This document shows, in pieces, positions 19,098 to 28,064 of a stretch of DNA of 64,000 bases. Source of the DNA: Arthrobacter oryzae (GTDB lineage: Bacteria > Actinomycetota > Actinomycetes > Actinomycetales > Micrococcaceae); assembly GCF_003634095.1 (NCBI RefSeq), contig NZ_RBIR01000004.1, positions 62,001-126,000 on the forward strand. The letters run 5' to 3'. The first letter of the stretch is position 1, and each line of letters starts with the position of its first letter. Under the pieces are notes generated by a model. That model had not been told where the DNA came from, ran no database searches, and worked only from the letters and a program-made list of their open reading frames with translations. The position numbers and the translations under genes were made by a program.

Positions 19098-20125
19098 GCA
19101 CCCACAACGAAACTTCCACCCTCCCCGCCACCAGCCGCGAGATCCAGCTGGCGTCCCGCCCGCACGGCCGCCCCGTGCCGGAGAACTTCCGCCTCGCCGA
19201 GTCGCCGCTGCCCGAGCTGCAGGAGGGCCAGGTCCTGGTCCGCAACCTCTACATCTCGGTCGATCCGTACATGCGCGGCCGCATGAATGACGTGAAATCC
19301 TATTCCGCGCCGTTTGCGCTGGACGCCGCACTGGACGGCGGCGCCGTCGGCGAGATCATCGCGTCCCGGGCCGACGGCCGCGCCGTGGGCGATACGGTCG
19401 TGCACAGCCTCGGCTGGCGCGAGTACGCCGTCGTTGATGCGGCGGCCACCACCCCGGCGCGCACTGACCTGGCCCCCGCCTCCGCATTCCTCGGCGCGCT
19501 CGGCATGACGGGCCTGACCGCCTACGCCGGCCTCCTGAAGGTCGCCGAATTCAAGCCCGGCGACGTCGTATTCGTCTCGGGTGCCGCCGGCGCCGTCGGC
19601 TCGCTCGTGGGCCAGATCGCCAAGGCCATGGGCGCGTCCCGGGTGATCGGCAGCGCGGGTTCGCCGGAGAAGGTGGCACGGCTCCTGGAACTCGGCTTCG
19701 ACGCCGCGTTCAACTACCACGACGCCCCTGTGGCCGAGCAGCTTGCCGCGGCCGCGGGTGAGCGCGGTATTGACGTCTACTTCGACAACGTCGGCGGCGA
19801 GCACCTGGAGGCGGCGTTGTCCGCGCTCACGGTCGGCGGCCGCGTGGCCATGTGCGGCGCCATCTCGCAGTACAACTCCACCGAGCCCACCCCGGCGCCG
19901 CGGAACCTCATGCTGGTGATCGGCAAGCAGCTGACGCTCAAGGGCTTCCTGGTGAGCGGCTACTGGCAGCACATGGCCGAGTTCGTCGAGGCCATGTCCG
20001 GCTGGCTGGCCGACGGCACTGTCCGCTATGACGAGACCGTGGTGGACGGCCTGGAGAACGCCCCGCAGGCGTTCATGGACCTGCTCGACGGCGCCAACAC
20101 CGGCAAAATGCTCGTCCGGCTGTAG
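19094..20125 (+). CDS. NADP-dependent medium-chain oxidoreductase (alkenal/prostaglandin reductase type)
   Basis: 343 aa, zinc-free MDR protein. YISVDPYMRGRMND is the signature of the leukotriene B4 dehydrogenase/curcumin reductase group, and FVSGAAGAVGSLVGQIAKA binds NADP. Such enzymes reduce the double bond of reactive alkenals and enones, products of lipid peroxidation. The ATGA overlap with ohr fits a shared role in clearing peroxide damage; this link is inferred from context. Confidence 0.88.
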   Translation: MSTHNETSTLPATSREIQLASRPHGRPVPENFRLAESPLPELQEGQVLVRNLYISVDPYMRGRMNDVKSYSAPFALDAALDGGAVGEIIASRADGRAVGDTVVHSLGWREYAVVDAAATTPARTDLAPASAFLGALGMTGLTAYAGLLKVAEFKPGDVVFVSGAAGAVGSLVGQIAKAMGASRVIGSAGSPEKVARLLELGFDAAFNYHDAPVAEQLAAAAGERGIDVYFDNVGGEHLEAALSALTVGGRVAMCGAISQYNSTEPTPAPRNLMLVIGKQLTLKGFLVSGYWQHMAEFVEAMSGWLADGTVRYDETVVDGLENAPQAFMDLLDGANTGKMLVRL

Positions 20126-20151
20126 TCCGACGCCAGAGCGGCACCGCCGCT

Positions 20152-20213
20152 GAACGCAGACGCCTCCGGCGCCGACTCCCCGCAGGGAATCGGCGCCGGA
20201 GGCGTCTGCGTTC
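20152..20213 (+). terminator. Very long hairpin after the ohr operon
   Basis: 24-bp perfect arms (20152-20175, 20190-20213), and a further 4-bp stem inside the loop (20177-20180 with 20185-20188). It lies 27 nt after the reductase stop. Terminator is the simplest reading; its symmetry is longer than termination needs. Confidence 0.8.
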
Positions 20214-20291
20214 CCGCGCCAGCGGGGGCGGTGCCGGCTACCTCTAGGTAACAAGTTCTCAACAATCTGGGTAAATGCTGTGAAGTCTGCT

Positions 20292-20344
20292 ACGTGCACG
20301 TGGCGCAGGACACTAAAGTGGCTTCATCAGTGCGCCTAGGCGCA
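20292..20344 (+). promoter_or_regulatory. bmpA promoter region with two palindromes
   Basis: ACGTGCACGT (20292-20301), a -10-like TAAAGT (20314-20319) and the perfect 14-bp palindrome TGCGCCTAGGCGCA (20331-20344) occur in order, about 100 nt before bmpA. The palindromes flank the presumed start site and could be repressor sites. The rest of 20214-20446 shows only the ribosome site. Confidence 0.45.
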
Positions 20345-20446
20345 GTGCTGCGAAACCATCAGTGAAAACAGAATTCAGCGGATTACCGCAGACAGTCACT
20401 CATTGAGCTCCCGTCGTAGCGCCTACTCTTTCTTCCTGGAGGAAAA

Positions 20447-21553
20447 TTGAAGAACTCTCTGCGTGCCACCCTCAAGCGCGGATCAATGGCCGGGGTCGCC
20501 ACCGCGGGCGCGGCTGCACTCCTGCTGACCGGCTGCGGGGCTGCCCCCTCGGCCAGCACCGCCACGAACACCGCCAGCGACTACAAGGGCTGCATCGTCT
20601 CCGACTCCGGTGGATTCGACGACCAGTCGTTCAACCAGTCCTCCTACGAGGGCCTGAAGAAGGTCACGTCGGAGCTGGGCCTCAAGATGAACCAGGCCGA
20701 GTCCAAGACCAACAACGACTTCGAGCCGAACCTGCGCGCCATGGTCTCCGCCGGCTGCAACCTGACCATCACGGTCGGCTTCCTGCTCGGCGACGCCACC
20801 AAGTCCCAGGCCACCGCGAACCCGGACAAGCACTTCGCCATCATCGACTTCGGCTATGACACCCCGATCGCCAACGTCAAGCCGATCATCTACGACACGG
20901 CCCAGGCCGCGTTCCTGGCCGGCTACCTCGCAGCAGGCACCACCAAGACCGGAACGGTCGCCACCTTCGGCGGCATCAAGATCCCCACGGTCACCATCTT
21001 CATGGACGGCTACGCCGACGGCGTGAAGTACTACAACGAGAAGAAGGGCAAGAACGTCAAGGTCCTTGGCTGGGACAAGGCCAAGCAGGACGGCTCCTTC
21101 ACCGGTGACTTCGAAAAGCAGGACAAGGGCAAGCAGTTCACCCAGAACTTCCTGGACCAGGGCGCGGACATCGTGATGCCCGTCGCCGGTCCGGTCGGCA
21201 AGGGTGCGGCCGCGGCCCTGAAGGAAGCCAAGGCAGCAGGCAAGGACGTCAAGCTCATCTGGGTTGACTCCGACGGCTTCCTCACGGCTCCGGATTACAA
21301 GGACATCATGCTCTCCTCCGTCATGAAGCAGATGGGCCAGGCCGTCGAGACGGTCGTCAAGCAGGACAAGGACGGCCAGTTCACCAACAAGCCGTACGTC
21401 GGCACCCTCGCGAACGAAGGCGTCCAGCTGGCTCCGTTCCACGACATGGAGTCCCAGGTTCCGGCCGAGCTCAAGACCGAGCTGGACCAGATCAAGCAGG
21501 ACATCGCCAGCGGCAAGCTGAAGGTTGAATCCGCAGCCAGCCCGAAGGCCTAA
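20447..21553 (+). CDS. bmpA: BMP-family nucleoside-binding lipoprotein of ABC transporter
   Basis: Extracellular substrate-binding protein, 368 aa. Signal peptide with lipobox LLLTGC (Cys30), then SDSGGFDDQSFNQSSYEGL, the start of the BMP/PnrA domain, which binds purine nucleosides. It continues with DKHFAIIDFGYD and AAFLAGYLAAG. Start TTG 20447 has CTGGAGG six nt upstream. First gene of a nucleoside uptake and salvage cluster; the specificity is inferred from family and neighbours (cdd, deoA, add). Confidence 0.9.
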   Translation: MKNSLRATLKRGSMAGVATAGAAALLLTGCGAAPSASTATNTASDYKGCIVSDSGGFDDQSFNQSSYEGLKKVTSELGLKMNQAESKTNNDFEPNLRAMVSAGCNLTITVGFLLGDATKSQATANPDKHFAIIDFGYDTPIANVKPIIYDTAQAAFLAGYLAAGTTKTGTVATFGGIKIPTVTIFMDGYADGVKYYNEKKGKNVKVLGWDKAKQDGSFTGDFEKQDKGKQFTQNFLDQGADIVMPVAGPVGKGAAAALKEAKAAGKDVKLIWVDSDGFLTAPDYKDIMLSSVMKQMGQAVETVVKQDKDGQFTNKPYVGTLANEGVQLAPFHDMESQVPAELKTELDQIKQDIASGKLKVESAASPKA

Positions 21554-21564
21554 CCTCCTCCACT

Positions 21565-21610
21565 AAGCGCCACGGCCCGTCCGGTCACCACCGCACGGGC
21601 TGTGGCGCTT
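21565..21610 (+). terminator. Hairpin between bmpA and ATPase gene (attenuator)
   Basis: 16-bp arms with one G-U pair (21565-21580, 21595-21610), 14-nt loop, then TTCG. Partial termination here would make more binding protein than transporter, as is common in ABC operons. Confidence 0.75.
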
Positions 21611-21716
21611 TTCGTTGCGGCCTCTGGGCCTCGGACCGCAGGCACTAAGCTGGTGCTGCAGCCCCCACTACACGTCCGGACCAAGCCTTCCGGACACCTC
21701 GAGATTGGTCAGAGTT

Positions 21717-23372
21717 TTGAAACTTGAACTCAAGGGCATTACTAAACGCTTCGGCTCCCTGGTAGCCAACGATCACATCGATGTGGTTGTTGAGCCCGGG
21801 CAGATTCACTGTCTGCTCGGTGAGAACGGCGCTGGCAAGTCCACGCTGATGAACGTCCTCTACGGACTGTACGAGCCCACTGAAGGCGAAATCCTGGTCG
21901 ATGACAAACCGGTCACCTTCCGCGGCCCCGGCGATGCCATGGCCGCCGGAATCGGCATGGTGCACCAGCACTTCATGCTGGTCCCCGTCTTCACGGTCGC
22001 GGAGAACGTCGCGCTGGGCGCCGAGACCACCAAGACCGGCGGATTCCTGGACCTGGATGACACCCGCCGGAAGATCCGGGAGATCTCGGACCGGTACGGC
22101 TTCGACGTCGACCCCGATGCGCTGATCGAAGACCTCCCCGTGGGCGTGCAGCAGCGGGTGGAGATCATCAAGGCACTGGTCCGCGACGCCAAGGTTCTCA
22201 TCCTGGATGAGCCCACGGCCGTGCTGACCCCGCAGGACACTGATGAACTGCTGGATATCATGCGCCAGCTCAAGAGCCACGGCACCTCCATCGTGTTCAT
22301 TTCCCATAAGCTCCGCGAGGTCAAGGCAGTTTCGGACACCATCACCGTCATCCGGCGCGGCAAAGTGGTGGGCTCGGCCGACCCCGGCGCCTCGACCACC
22401 GAGCTCGCGTCCATGATGGTCGGCCGTGCCGTGAGCCTGACCCTGGACAAGGCTCCGGCCGTGCCGCAGGAGACCACCTTCGAGGTCAAGGACCTCACGG
22501 TCATCGCGCCCACCGGCCAGCACGTCGTGGACGGCCTCAGCTTCGGGATCGCCCGCGGCGAGATCCTCGCCATCGCGGGCGTCCAGGGCAACGGCCAGAC
22601 GGAACTCACCGAGGCGATCCTCGGCCTGCACGAGCGGGCCCACGGCTCGATCCTCCTCGACGGCGAAGAACTCCTGGGCCGCAGCGTCAAGGACATCCTC
22701 AACGCCGGCGTCGGATTCGTCCCGGAAGACCGCTCCCTCGACGGTCTGATCGGCACGTTCTCCATCGCCGAGAACCTGATCCTGGACCGTTACGACCAGG
22801 CGCCGTTCGCCAAGGGCATCAGCATGAGCCCGGCCAAGGTCCTGGAAAACGCCAAGACCAGGATCGAAGAGTTCGACGTCCGCACCCCGTCCGGCTCGCT
22901 TGCCGCCGGCACCCTGTCCGGCGGCAACCAGCAAAAGGTCGTCATGGCGCGGGAACTCTCCCGGCCCTTGCGCCTCTTCATCGCCTCCCAGCCCACCCGC
23001 GGCGTGGACGTGGGCTCGATCGAATTCCTGCACAAGCGCATCGTCGCGGAGCGGGACCACGGCACGCCCGTCATGATCGTCTCCACCGAACTGGACGAGG
23101 TCATTGAACTCGCCGACCGGATCGCCGTGCTCTACAAGGGCAGACTCGTCGGGATCGTGCCGGCCGGCACCGGGCGCGACGTCCTGGGCCTGATGATGGC
23201 CGGGGTTTCCCCGGACGACGCCCAGGCCGACGCCGCAGGCAAGTCCCCGGCCGGACTTCCCGCCGGACTTCCCGTCGAACACCCGGCCGACACCCCAGCA
23301 ACGAACCCGGCGCCCGCCGCCCCGTCCGTGCAGGAGCCCAGCTCCGGCGCCGTAGGAGACCACCATGAGTGA
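21717..23372 (+). CDS. Nucleoside ABC transporter ATP-binding protein (two NBDs)
   Basis: 551 aa with two ABC domains, as in sugar/nucleoside importers. Domain 1 has Walker A GENGAGKST and DEPTAVLTPQ; its signature is the variant LPVGVQQRVEI. Domain 2 has a degenerate Walker A GVQGNGQTE and signature LSGGNQQKVVMAREL with ASQPTRGVDVGS in place of DEP. This asymmetry is normal for the family. A Pro/Ala tail of about 50 aa ends it. TTG 21717 is chosen because the protein then begins at the conserved LELKGITKRFGS; no strong ribosome site is visible. Confidence 0.9.
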   Translation: MKLELKGITKRFGSLVANDHIDVVVEPGQIHCLLGENGAGKSTLMNVLYGLYEPTEGEILVDDKPVTFRGPGDAMAAGIGMVHQHFMLVPVFTVAENVALGAETTKTGGFLDLDDTRRKIREISDRYGFDVDPDALIEDLPVGVQQRVEIIKALVRDAKVLILDEPTAVLTPQDTDELLDIMRQLKSHGTSIVFISHKLREVKAVSDTITVIRRGKVVGSADPGASTTELASMMVGRAVSLTLDKAPAVPQETTFEVKDLTVIAPTGQHVVDGLSFGIARGEILAIAGVQGNGQTELTEAILGLHERAHGSILLDGEELLGRSVKDILNAGVGFVPEDRSLDGLIGTFSIAENLILDRYDQAPFAKGISMSPAKVLENAKTRIEEFDVRTPSGSLAAGTLSGGNQQKVVMARELSRPLRLFIASQPTRGVDVGSIEFLHKRIVAERDHGTPVMIVSTELDEVIELADRIAVLYKGRLVGIVPAGTGRDVLGLMMAGVSPDDAQADAAGKSPAGLPAGLPVEHPADTPATNPAPAAPSVQEPSSGAVGDHHE

Positions 23373-24768
23373 GAACACCGAGCCGCGGCCCGCGGCCGTA
23401 CCGGACCCGGACCGGATTCCGGCAGCAGCGCAGGCCACCGAGGTGGAGCCCGAGCCGCTCGAGGACGATGCCGACTTCGTCGTGGCACTGGACACGGCGG
23501 GAGGCGCCCACCAGCCATCGGCCGTACCGGTCACGGCCCAGAGCGGATCCCTTCCCGGCGCCCCCGAGGAAGAGTCGCTGATGCGCAAGATCTTCACCGG
23601 CAACGGCATCGTGACCATCCTGGCGGTGCTCCTGGCCCTGGTCCTCGGCGGCCTGCTCATCGCCGCAACAGACAAGGTGGTCGGCACCACGGCCGGGTAT
23701 CTCTTTGCCCGGCCCAGCGACTTCCTCGCCGCCGTCTGGTCCGCCGCCACCAGCTCCTATGTCGCCCTCTTCCAGGGCGCGGTCTTCAACCCCCACGGCA
23801 CCGGCGTGGCCGGGCAGTTCGCGCCCCTCATGGAGACGCTGACCATCGCCACACCGCTGATCACCGCGGGCCTCGGCGTCGCGCTGGCCTTCCGCGCAGG
23901 CCTGTTCAACATCGGTGCGCAGGGCCAGATCATCATGGCCGGCATCCTCGCCTCCTGGGTCGGCTTCGCGCTGCACCTGCCGCTCGGGCTGCACCTGCTG
24001 CTTGTCCTGGTGGCGGGCGTCGTCGGCGGTGCCGTCTGGGGCGGAATCGTCGGCGTGCTCAAAGCCCGGACGGGCGCCCACGAGGTCATCGTGACCATCA
24101 TGTTCAACTACATCGCGCTGTATTTCCTGCGCTACCTGCTGGACACGCCGGCGTTCCAGCGTCCGGGGGAGACCACCCCGATTTCCCCCATCCTGGACCC
24201 GAACGCCGTGTACCCTCTGCTCTTCGGCAGCCAGTACCGGCTGCATGTGGGCTTCCTGCTGGCGATCGCGGCCACGGTGTTCGTCTCGTGGCTGCTGAAC
24301 CGCTCCACGATCGGATTCGAGTTCCGTGCCGTCGGGGCAAACCCGAAGGCGGCCCTGACCGCCGGCATCAACGTTTCCCGTGCCACGATCCTGGTCATGA
24401 CCATCGCCGGCGGCCTTGCCGGCCTGGCCGGTGTCGCCCAGGTGGCAGGCACCGAAAAGGTCCTCACCGACGGCGTCGCTGCAACCTACGGCTTTGACGC
24501 CATTACCGTGGCCCTGCTGGGGCGGTCCTCGCCGTGGGGCACCTTTGCCGCCGGCCTGCTGTTCGGAGCCTTCCGCGCAGGCGCCGTCCAGATGCAGATC
24601 CAGACCGGAACCCCGATCGACATCGTGCTCGTGGTCCAGTCGCTCATTGTGCTGTTCATCGCGGCGCCGCCCCTGGTCCGGGCGATCTTCGGACTTAACC
24701 CGCGCAAGAAGAAGGCCGCAACCGCCGGCAAAACCAAACAGGCAGTAACCACCGGAGGTGCCGCATGA
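23365..24768 (+). CDS. Nucleoside ABC transporter permease (first)
   Basis: 467 aa. A hydrophilic N-terminal arm of ~70 residues rich in Pro/Glu is unusual. About ten hydrophobic segments follow, with the family stretches FNIGAQGQIIMAGILASW and GFDAITVALLGRSSPWG of the BMP-associated permeases. Overlaps the ATPase gene by 8 nt and the next permease by 4 nt (ATGA). Confidence 0.9.
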   Translation: MSENTEPRPAAVPDPDRIPAAAQATEVEPEPLEDDADFVVALDTAGGAHQPSAVPVTAQSGSLPGAPEEESLMRKIFTGNGIVTILAVLLALVLGGLLIAATDKVVGTTAGYLFARPSDFLAAVWSAATSSYVALFQGAVFNPHGTGVAGQFAPLMETLTIATPLITAGLGVALAFRAGLFNIGAQGQIIMAGILASWVGFALHLPLGLHLLLVLVAGVVGGAVWGGIVGVLKARTGAHEVIVTIMFNYIALYFLRYLLDTPAFQRPGETTPISPILDPNAVYPLLFGSQYRLHVGFLLAIAATVFVSWLLNRSTIGFEFRAVGANPKAALTAGINVSRATILVMTIAGGLAGLAGVAQVAGTEKVLTDGVAATYGFDAITVALLGRSSPWGTFAAGLLFGAFRAGAVQMQIQTGTPIDIVLVVQSLIVLFIAAPPLVRAIFGLNPRKKKAATAGKTKQAVTTGGAA

Positions 24769-26081
24769 GCACAACAGCAACCTCATCCGTCGAGGGAAAA
24801 CCCCAGCCGGACAAAAACCGCCGGCCGGCGGCGTCGGCCAAGCCCGTGACCTGGAAGCTGCCGGTCACGCTGGCCGTGCTGGCCGTCATCGCCTTCATCT
24901 TCTTCGGCCTGCTGGGCCCGCAGGGAACCGCTAAGTTCGGGGTTTCCTCGGGCGGAGACTTCTTCCAGCTGCCGGCGATCGAAGTCCCCGCGTTCCTGTC
25001 CGGGATGGTGCTCTCCTTGATCCTGCTCGGCCTCGCGGGCTACGCCCTGGTCCTGAAGGCGAAGCAGAACGCCCGGCCCCCGCGCTGGCTCCCGGCCGTG
25101 TTCACGGTCGTCTTCGTGGTCGCCTTCCTGATCTGGGTGGTCGGCGGCGCCCGGACCCCCAGCATCTCGCTGGCCGGCCTCATCGCCGGATCCGTCACCC
25201 TCGCCGTGCCGATCGTCTTCGGTTCCCTGTCAGGGGTGCTGTGCGAACGCGCCGGCGTCGTGAACATCGCCATCGAAGGCCAGCTCCTGGGCGGTGCCTT
25301 CACGGCCGCGCTCGTCGCCAGCGTGACCCACAATCCCTACGCGGGCCTGCTCGCCGCGGCCGTGGCCGGTGCCCTGGTCTCGATGGTGCTGGCACTGTTC
25401 GCCATCAAGTACGTGGTCAACCAGATCATCGTCGGCGTCGTGCTCAACGTCCTGGTCTCCGGCCTCACCGGCTTCCTGTTCACCACCGTGATGCAGGCGG
25501 ACGCGGACAAGTACAACTCGCCCGGCCGGCTGCCCATCATCGATATCCCGGTCCTGTCCGGCATCCCCGTGATCGGTCCCATCCTGTTCAAGCAGTCCGT
25601 CGTGGGCTACCTGATGTATGTCGCCGTCATCGTGATCTGGATCGGACTGTTCAAGACGAAGTGGGGCCTGCGCGTCCGGGCCGTGGGCGAGCACCCGCAG
25701 GCGGCCGACACCCTGGGCATCAAGGTCAACGCGACCCGCTTCTGGAACGTCACGCTGGGCGGCGCCGTGGCCGGAATCGGCGGATCGTTCTTCACCCTTG
25801 TGGCGATCGACAGCTTCACCAAGGAAATCTCGGGCGGCCGCGGCTTCATCGCCCTCGCCGCCATGATCCTGGGCCGCTGGAACCCGATCGGGGCGTTCTT
25901 CGCAGCGCTCCTGTTCGGCTTCGCCGACAACCTGCAGAGCATCGTGACAATCATCGGCACCCCGGTGCCGAGCCAGTTCATGGCCATGCTCCCGTACGTC
26001 GTGACCGTCTTTGCCGTTGCCGGCCTTGTCGGCCGCTCGCGGCCGCCGGCCGCCGACGGCATACCGTACATCAAGGGCTGA
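24765..26081 (+). CDS. Nucleoside ABC transporter permease (second)
   Basis: 438 aa, partner of the previous permease; it shares CERAGVVNIAIEGQLLGGAF and GRGFIALAAMILGRWNPIGA, where the YufQ-type permeases have matching text. An N-terminal arm with KNRRPAASAK precedes the helices. cdd starts 2 nt after its stop. Confidence 0.9.
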   Translation: MSTTATSSVEGKPQPDKNRRPAASAKPVTWKLPVTLAVLAVIAFIFFGLLGPQGTAKFGVSSGGDFFQLPAIEVPAFLSGMVLSLILLGLAGYALVLKAKQNARPPRWLPAVFTVVFVVAFLIWVVGGARTPSISLAGLIAGSVTLAVPIVFGSLSGVLCERAGVVNIAIEGQLLGGAFTAALVASVTHNPYAGLLAAAVAGALVSMVLALFAIKYVVNQIIVGVVLNVLVSGLTGFLFTTVMQADADKYNSPGRLPIIDIPVLSGIPVIGPILFKQSVVGYLMYVAVIVIWIGLFKTKWGLRVRAVGEHPQAADTLGIKVNATRFWNVTLGGAVAGIGGSFFTLVAIDSFTKEISGGRGFIALAAMILGRWNPIGAFFAALLFGFADNLQSIVTIIGTPVPSQFMAMLPYVVTVFAVAGLVGRSRPPAADGIPYIKG

Positions 26082-26083
26082 GC

Positions 26084-26488
26084 ATGGACACCATCGTCGT
26101 CGACTGGGCAGCACTCGAAGCCGCCGCAGTGTCTGCCATGAAGAACGCCTATGCGCCGTATTCGAAGTTTCCGGTGGGGGCCGCGGCCCTCACCGGGGAC
26201 GGGCGGATCGTCAGCGGCTGCAATGTCGAAAACGCCAGTTACGGGCTGACCTTGTGCGCAGAGTGCACCCTGGTGGGCAACCTGCAGATGACCGGCGGGG
26301 GACTGCTCCGTGCCTTCTACTGCGTCGACGCCGGCGGCAACGTCCTCATGCCGTGCGGGCGCTGCCGCCAGCTGCTCTACGAATTCAGGGCTCCCGACAT
26401 GGAGCTCATGACCACCCAGGGAATCAGGACCATGGACCAGGTCCTTCCCGATGCCTTTGGGCCCCAACATTTGGAGGAATCCCGGTGA
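26084..26488 (+). CDS. cdd: Cytidine deaminase
   Basis: Deaminates cytidine and deoxycytidine to uridine forms. 134 aa, the small tetrameric type. Zinc ligands are Cys in TLCAEC and the pair in MPCGRC; Glu in CAE is catalytic. NAYAPYSKFPVGAAAL and GCNVENASYGLT complete the site. Tight spacing to the permease and a GTGA overlap with deoA make it part of the uptake operon. Confidence 0.97.
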   Translation: MDTIVVDWAALEAAAVSAMKNAYAPYSKFPVGAAALTGDGRIVSGCNVENASYGLTLCAECTLVGNLQMTGGGLLRAFYCVDAGGNVLMPCGRCRQLLYEFRAPDMELMTTQGIRTMDQVLPDAFGPQHLEESR

Positions 26489-27816
26489 CACTTCCGGCAC
26501 AGAGCACGTCCAATACTGAAGCGTTCGACGCCGTCGACATCATCCGCATCAAACGGGACAAGGGCATTCTCAGCCCGGCCCAGATTGACTGGACGATCGA
26601 TGCGTACACCCGCGGCGCCATCGCCGACGAGCAGATGGCCGCCTTGAACATGGCCATCCTGCTCAACGGCATGGACCGGGCCGAGATCTCCCGCTGGACG
26701 GCGGCCATGATCGCCTCCGGCGAGCGGATGGACTTCTCCAGCCTCCGGCGGCCCGACGGCGGCGTCAAGGCGACGTCCGACAAGCACTCCACGGGCGGCG
26801 TGGGGGACAAGATCACCCTGCCGCTGGCACCCCTCGTGGCTGTCTTCGGGGTGGCCGTGCCGCAGCTTTCGGGCCGCGGCCTGGGCCACACCGGCGGCAC
26901 GCTGGACAAGCTCGAATCGATCCCGGGCTGGCGGGCAGCGCTGAGCAACGAGGAAATGCTTGCCCAGCTCCAGGACGTCGGTGCGGTCATTTGCGCCGCC
27001 GGCGCGGGGCTGGCCCCGGCGGACAAGAAGCTTTACGCTCTGCGCGACGTCACCGGCACCGTGGAGGCCATCCCGCTGATCGCGTCATCGATCATGAGCA
27101 AGAAGATCGCCGAGGGCACCGGCTCGCTGGTGCTCGACGTCAAGGTGGGCAGCGGCGCCTTCATGAAGGACGAGGCCCGCGCCCGCGAACTGGCCGAGAC
27201 GATGGTGGCCCTGGGCAAGGACGCAGGGGTCAACACCGTTGCCCTGCTGACGAACATGAACACCCCGCTGGGCCTCACCGCGGGCAACGCGATCGAGGTG
27301 GAGGAATCTGTTGAGGTCCTCGCCGGCGGCGGCCCGGAAGACGTCGTCGAACTCACTGTTCGGCTTGCGGAGGAAATGCTGGCGTGCGCCGGCGTCCACG
27401 ACGCCGATCCCCGCGCCGCGCTGCGGGACGGCCGTGCCATGGACGTCTGGAACCGGATGATCGAGGCCCAGGGCGGCGACCCGCGCGCCAAGCTCCCGGT
27501 CGCCAAGGAATCCGAGGTCATCTATGCCCCCGCCGACGGCGTCCTGGTGGAGCTCGACGCGATGGCGGTAGGGGTCGCGGCCTGGCGGCTCGGCGCCGGG
27601 CGCGCCCGCAAGGAGGACCAGGTCCAGGCCGGGGCCGGGGTGCGGATGCACGCCAAACCGGGCGCCACGGTCAGGGCGGGCGAGCCGCTCATGACCCTCC
27701 TGACGGACACCCCGGAGAAGTTCGAGCGTGCCAAAGAGGCGCTCGAACACGCCGCCGTGATCGCTCCCGAGGGCTCCCGACCCGCCCAGAAGCTCATCAT
27801 CGACCGCATCGCCTAG
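26485..27816 (+). CDS. deoA: Thymidine/pyrimidine-nucleoside phosphorylase
   Basis: Splits (deoxy)uridine or thymidine with phosphate into base and sugar-1-phosphate. 443 aa. DKHSTGGVGDKITLPLAPLV binds phosphate; SGRGLGHTGGTLDKLESIPG is the family signature; the C-terminal domain (GARVRMHAK-like, AGEPLMTLLTD) is present. GTG 26485 overlaps the cdd stop and has TTGGAGGAAT upstream. It takes the product of Cdd in the next step. Confidence 0.95.
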   Translation: MTLPAQSTSNTEAFDAVDIIRIKRDKGILSPAQIDWTIDAYTRGAIADEQMAALNMAILLNGMDRAEISRWTAAMIASGERMDFSSLRRPDGGVKATSDKHSTGGVGDKITLPLAPLVAVFGVAVPQLSGRGLGHTGGTLDKLESIPGWRAALSNEEMLAQLQDVGAVICAAGAGLAPADKKLYALRDVTGTVEAIPLIASSIMSKKIAEGTGSLVLDVKVGSGAFMKDEARARELAETMVALGKDAGVNTVALLTNMNTPLGLTAGNAIEVEESVEVLAGGGPEDVVELTVRLAEEMLACAGVHDADPRAALRDGRAMDVWNRMIEAQGGDPRAKLPVAKESEVIYAPADGVLVELDAMAVGVAAWRLGAGRARKEDQVQAGAGVRMHAKPGATVRAGEPLMTLLTDTPEKFERAKEALEHAAVIAPEGSRPAQKLIIDRIA

Positions 27817-27844
27817 GCCCGTCCCCCCGCCGCACCCGCGCAAC

Positions 27845-27911
27845 CCCGTTGCCCTCTCACTTCTGGTCCCCAAACCCGGGGTTTAGCCGCCACAAGTGAT
27901 AGGGCAACGGG
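27845..27911. repeat. Long imperfect palindrome after deoA
   Basis: 22-base arms with two mismatches (27845-27866, 27890-27911) around a 23-nt loop that itself contains a small AAACC/GGTTT stem. Probable terminator of the bmpA-deoA operon. A 20-base unit starting CAACGGGCGT then repeats head-to-tail (27905-27924, 27925-27944). Confidence 0.7.
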
Positions 27912-27991
27912 CGTCTCCGCCAGGCAACGGGCGTGTCCGCCAGGCAGGGGTGGCTGCGACCGGCGGTACACTGGCTCCACAGCAGTACCCC

Positions 27992-28029
27992 TCAAGCGCG
28001 GGCGAGACTCCGGCCCCGCCCGCGCTTGA
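27992..28029 (+). promoter_or_regulatory. 13-bp hairpin in the 5' leader of the first dedA
   Basis: Arms TCAAGCGCGGGCG (27992-28004) and complement (28017-28029), 12-nt loop, 35 nt before GTG 28065. A TACACT -10-like box is at 27967-27972, so the hairpin would be in the leader RNA. It could be a terminator, a stabiliser or a binding site. Confidence 0.45.
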
Positions 28030-28064
28030 AGGAGCTTTCAGGTCCCGCCGCGCGTTAGGAAGCT

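Noticed and set aside
20126..20446. CRP-type site upstream of bmpA
   Set aside because: TGTGA occurs once near 20280 but without a TCACA partner at the correct spacing.
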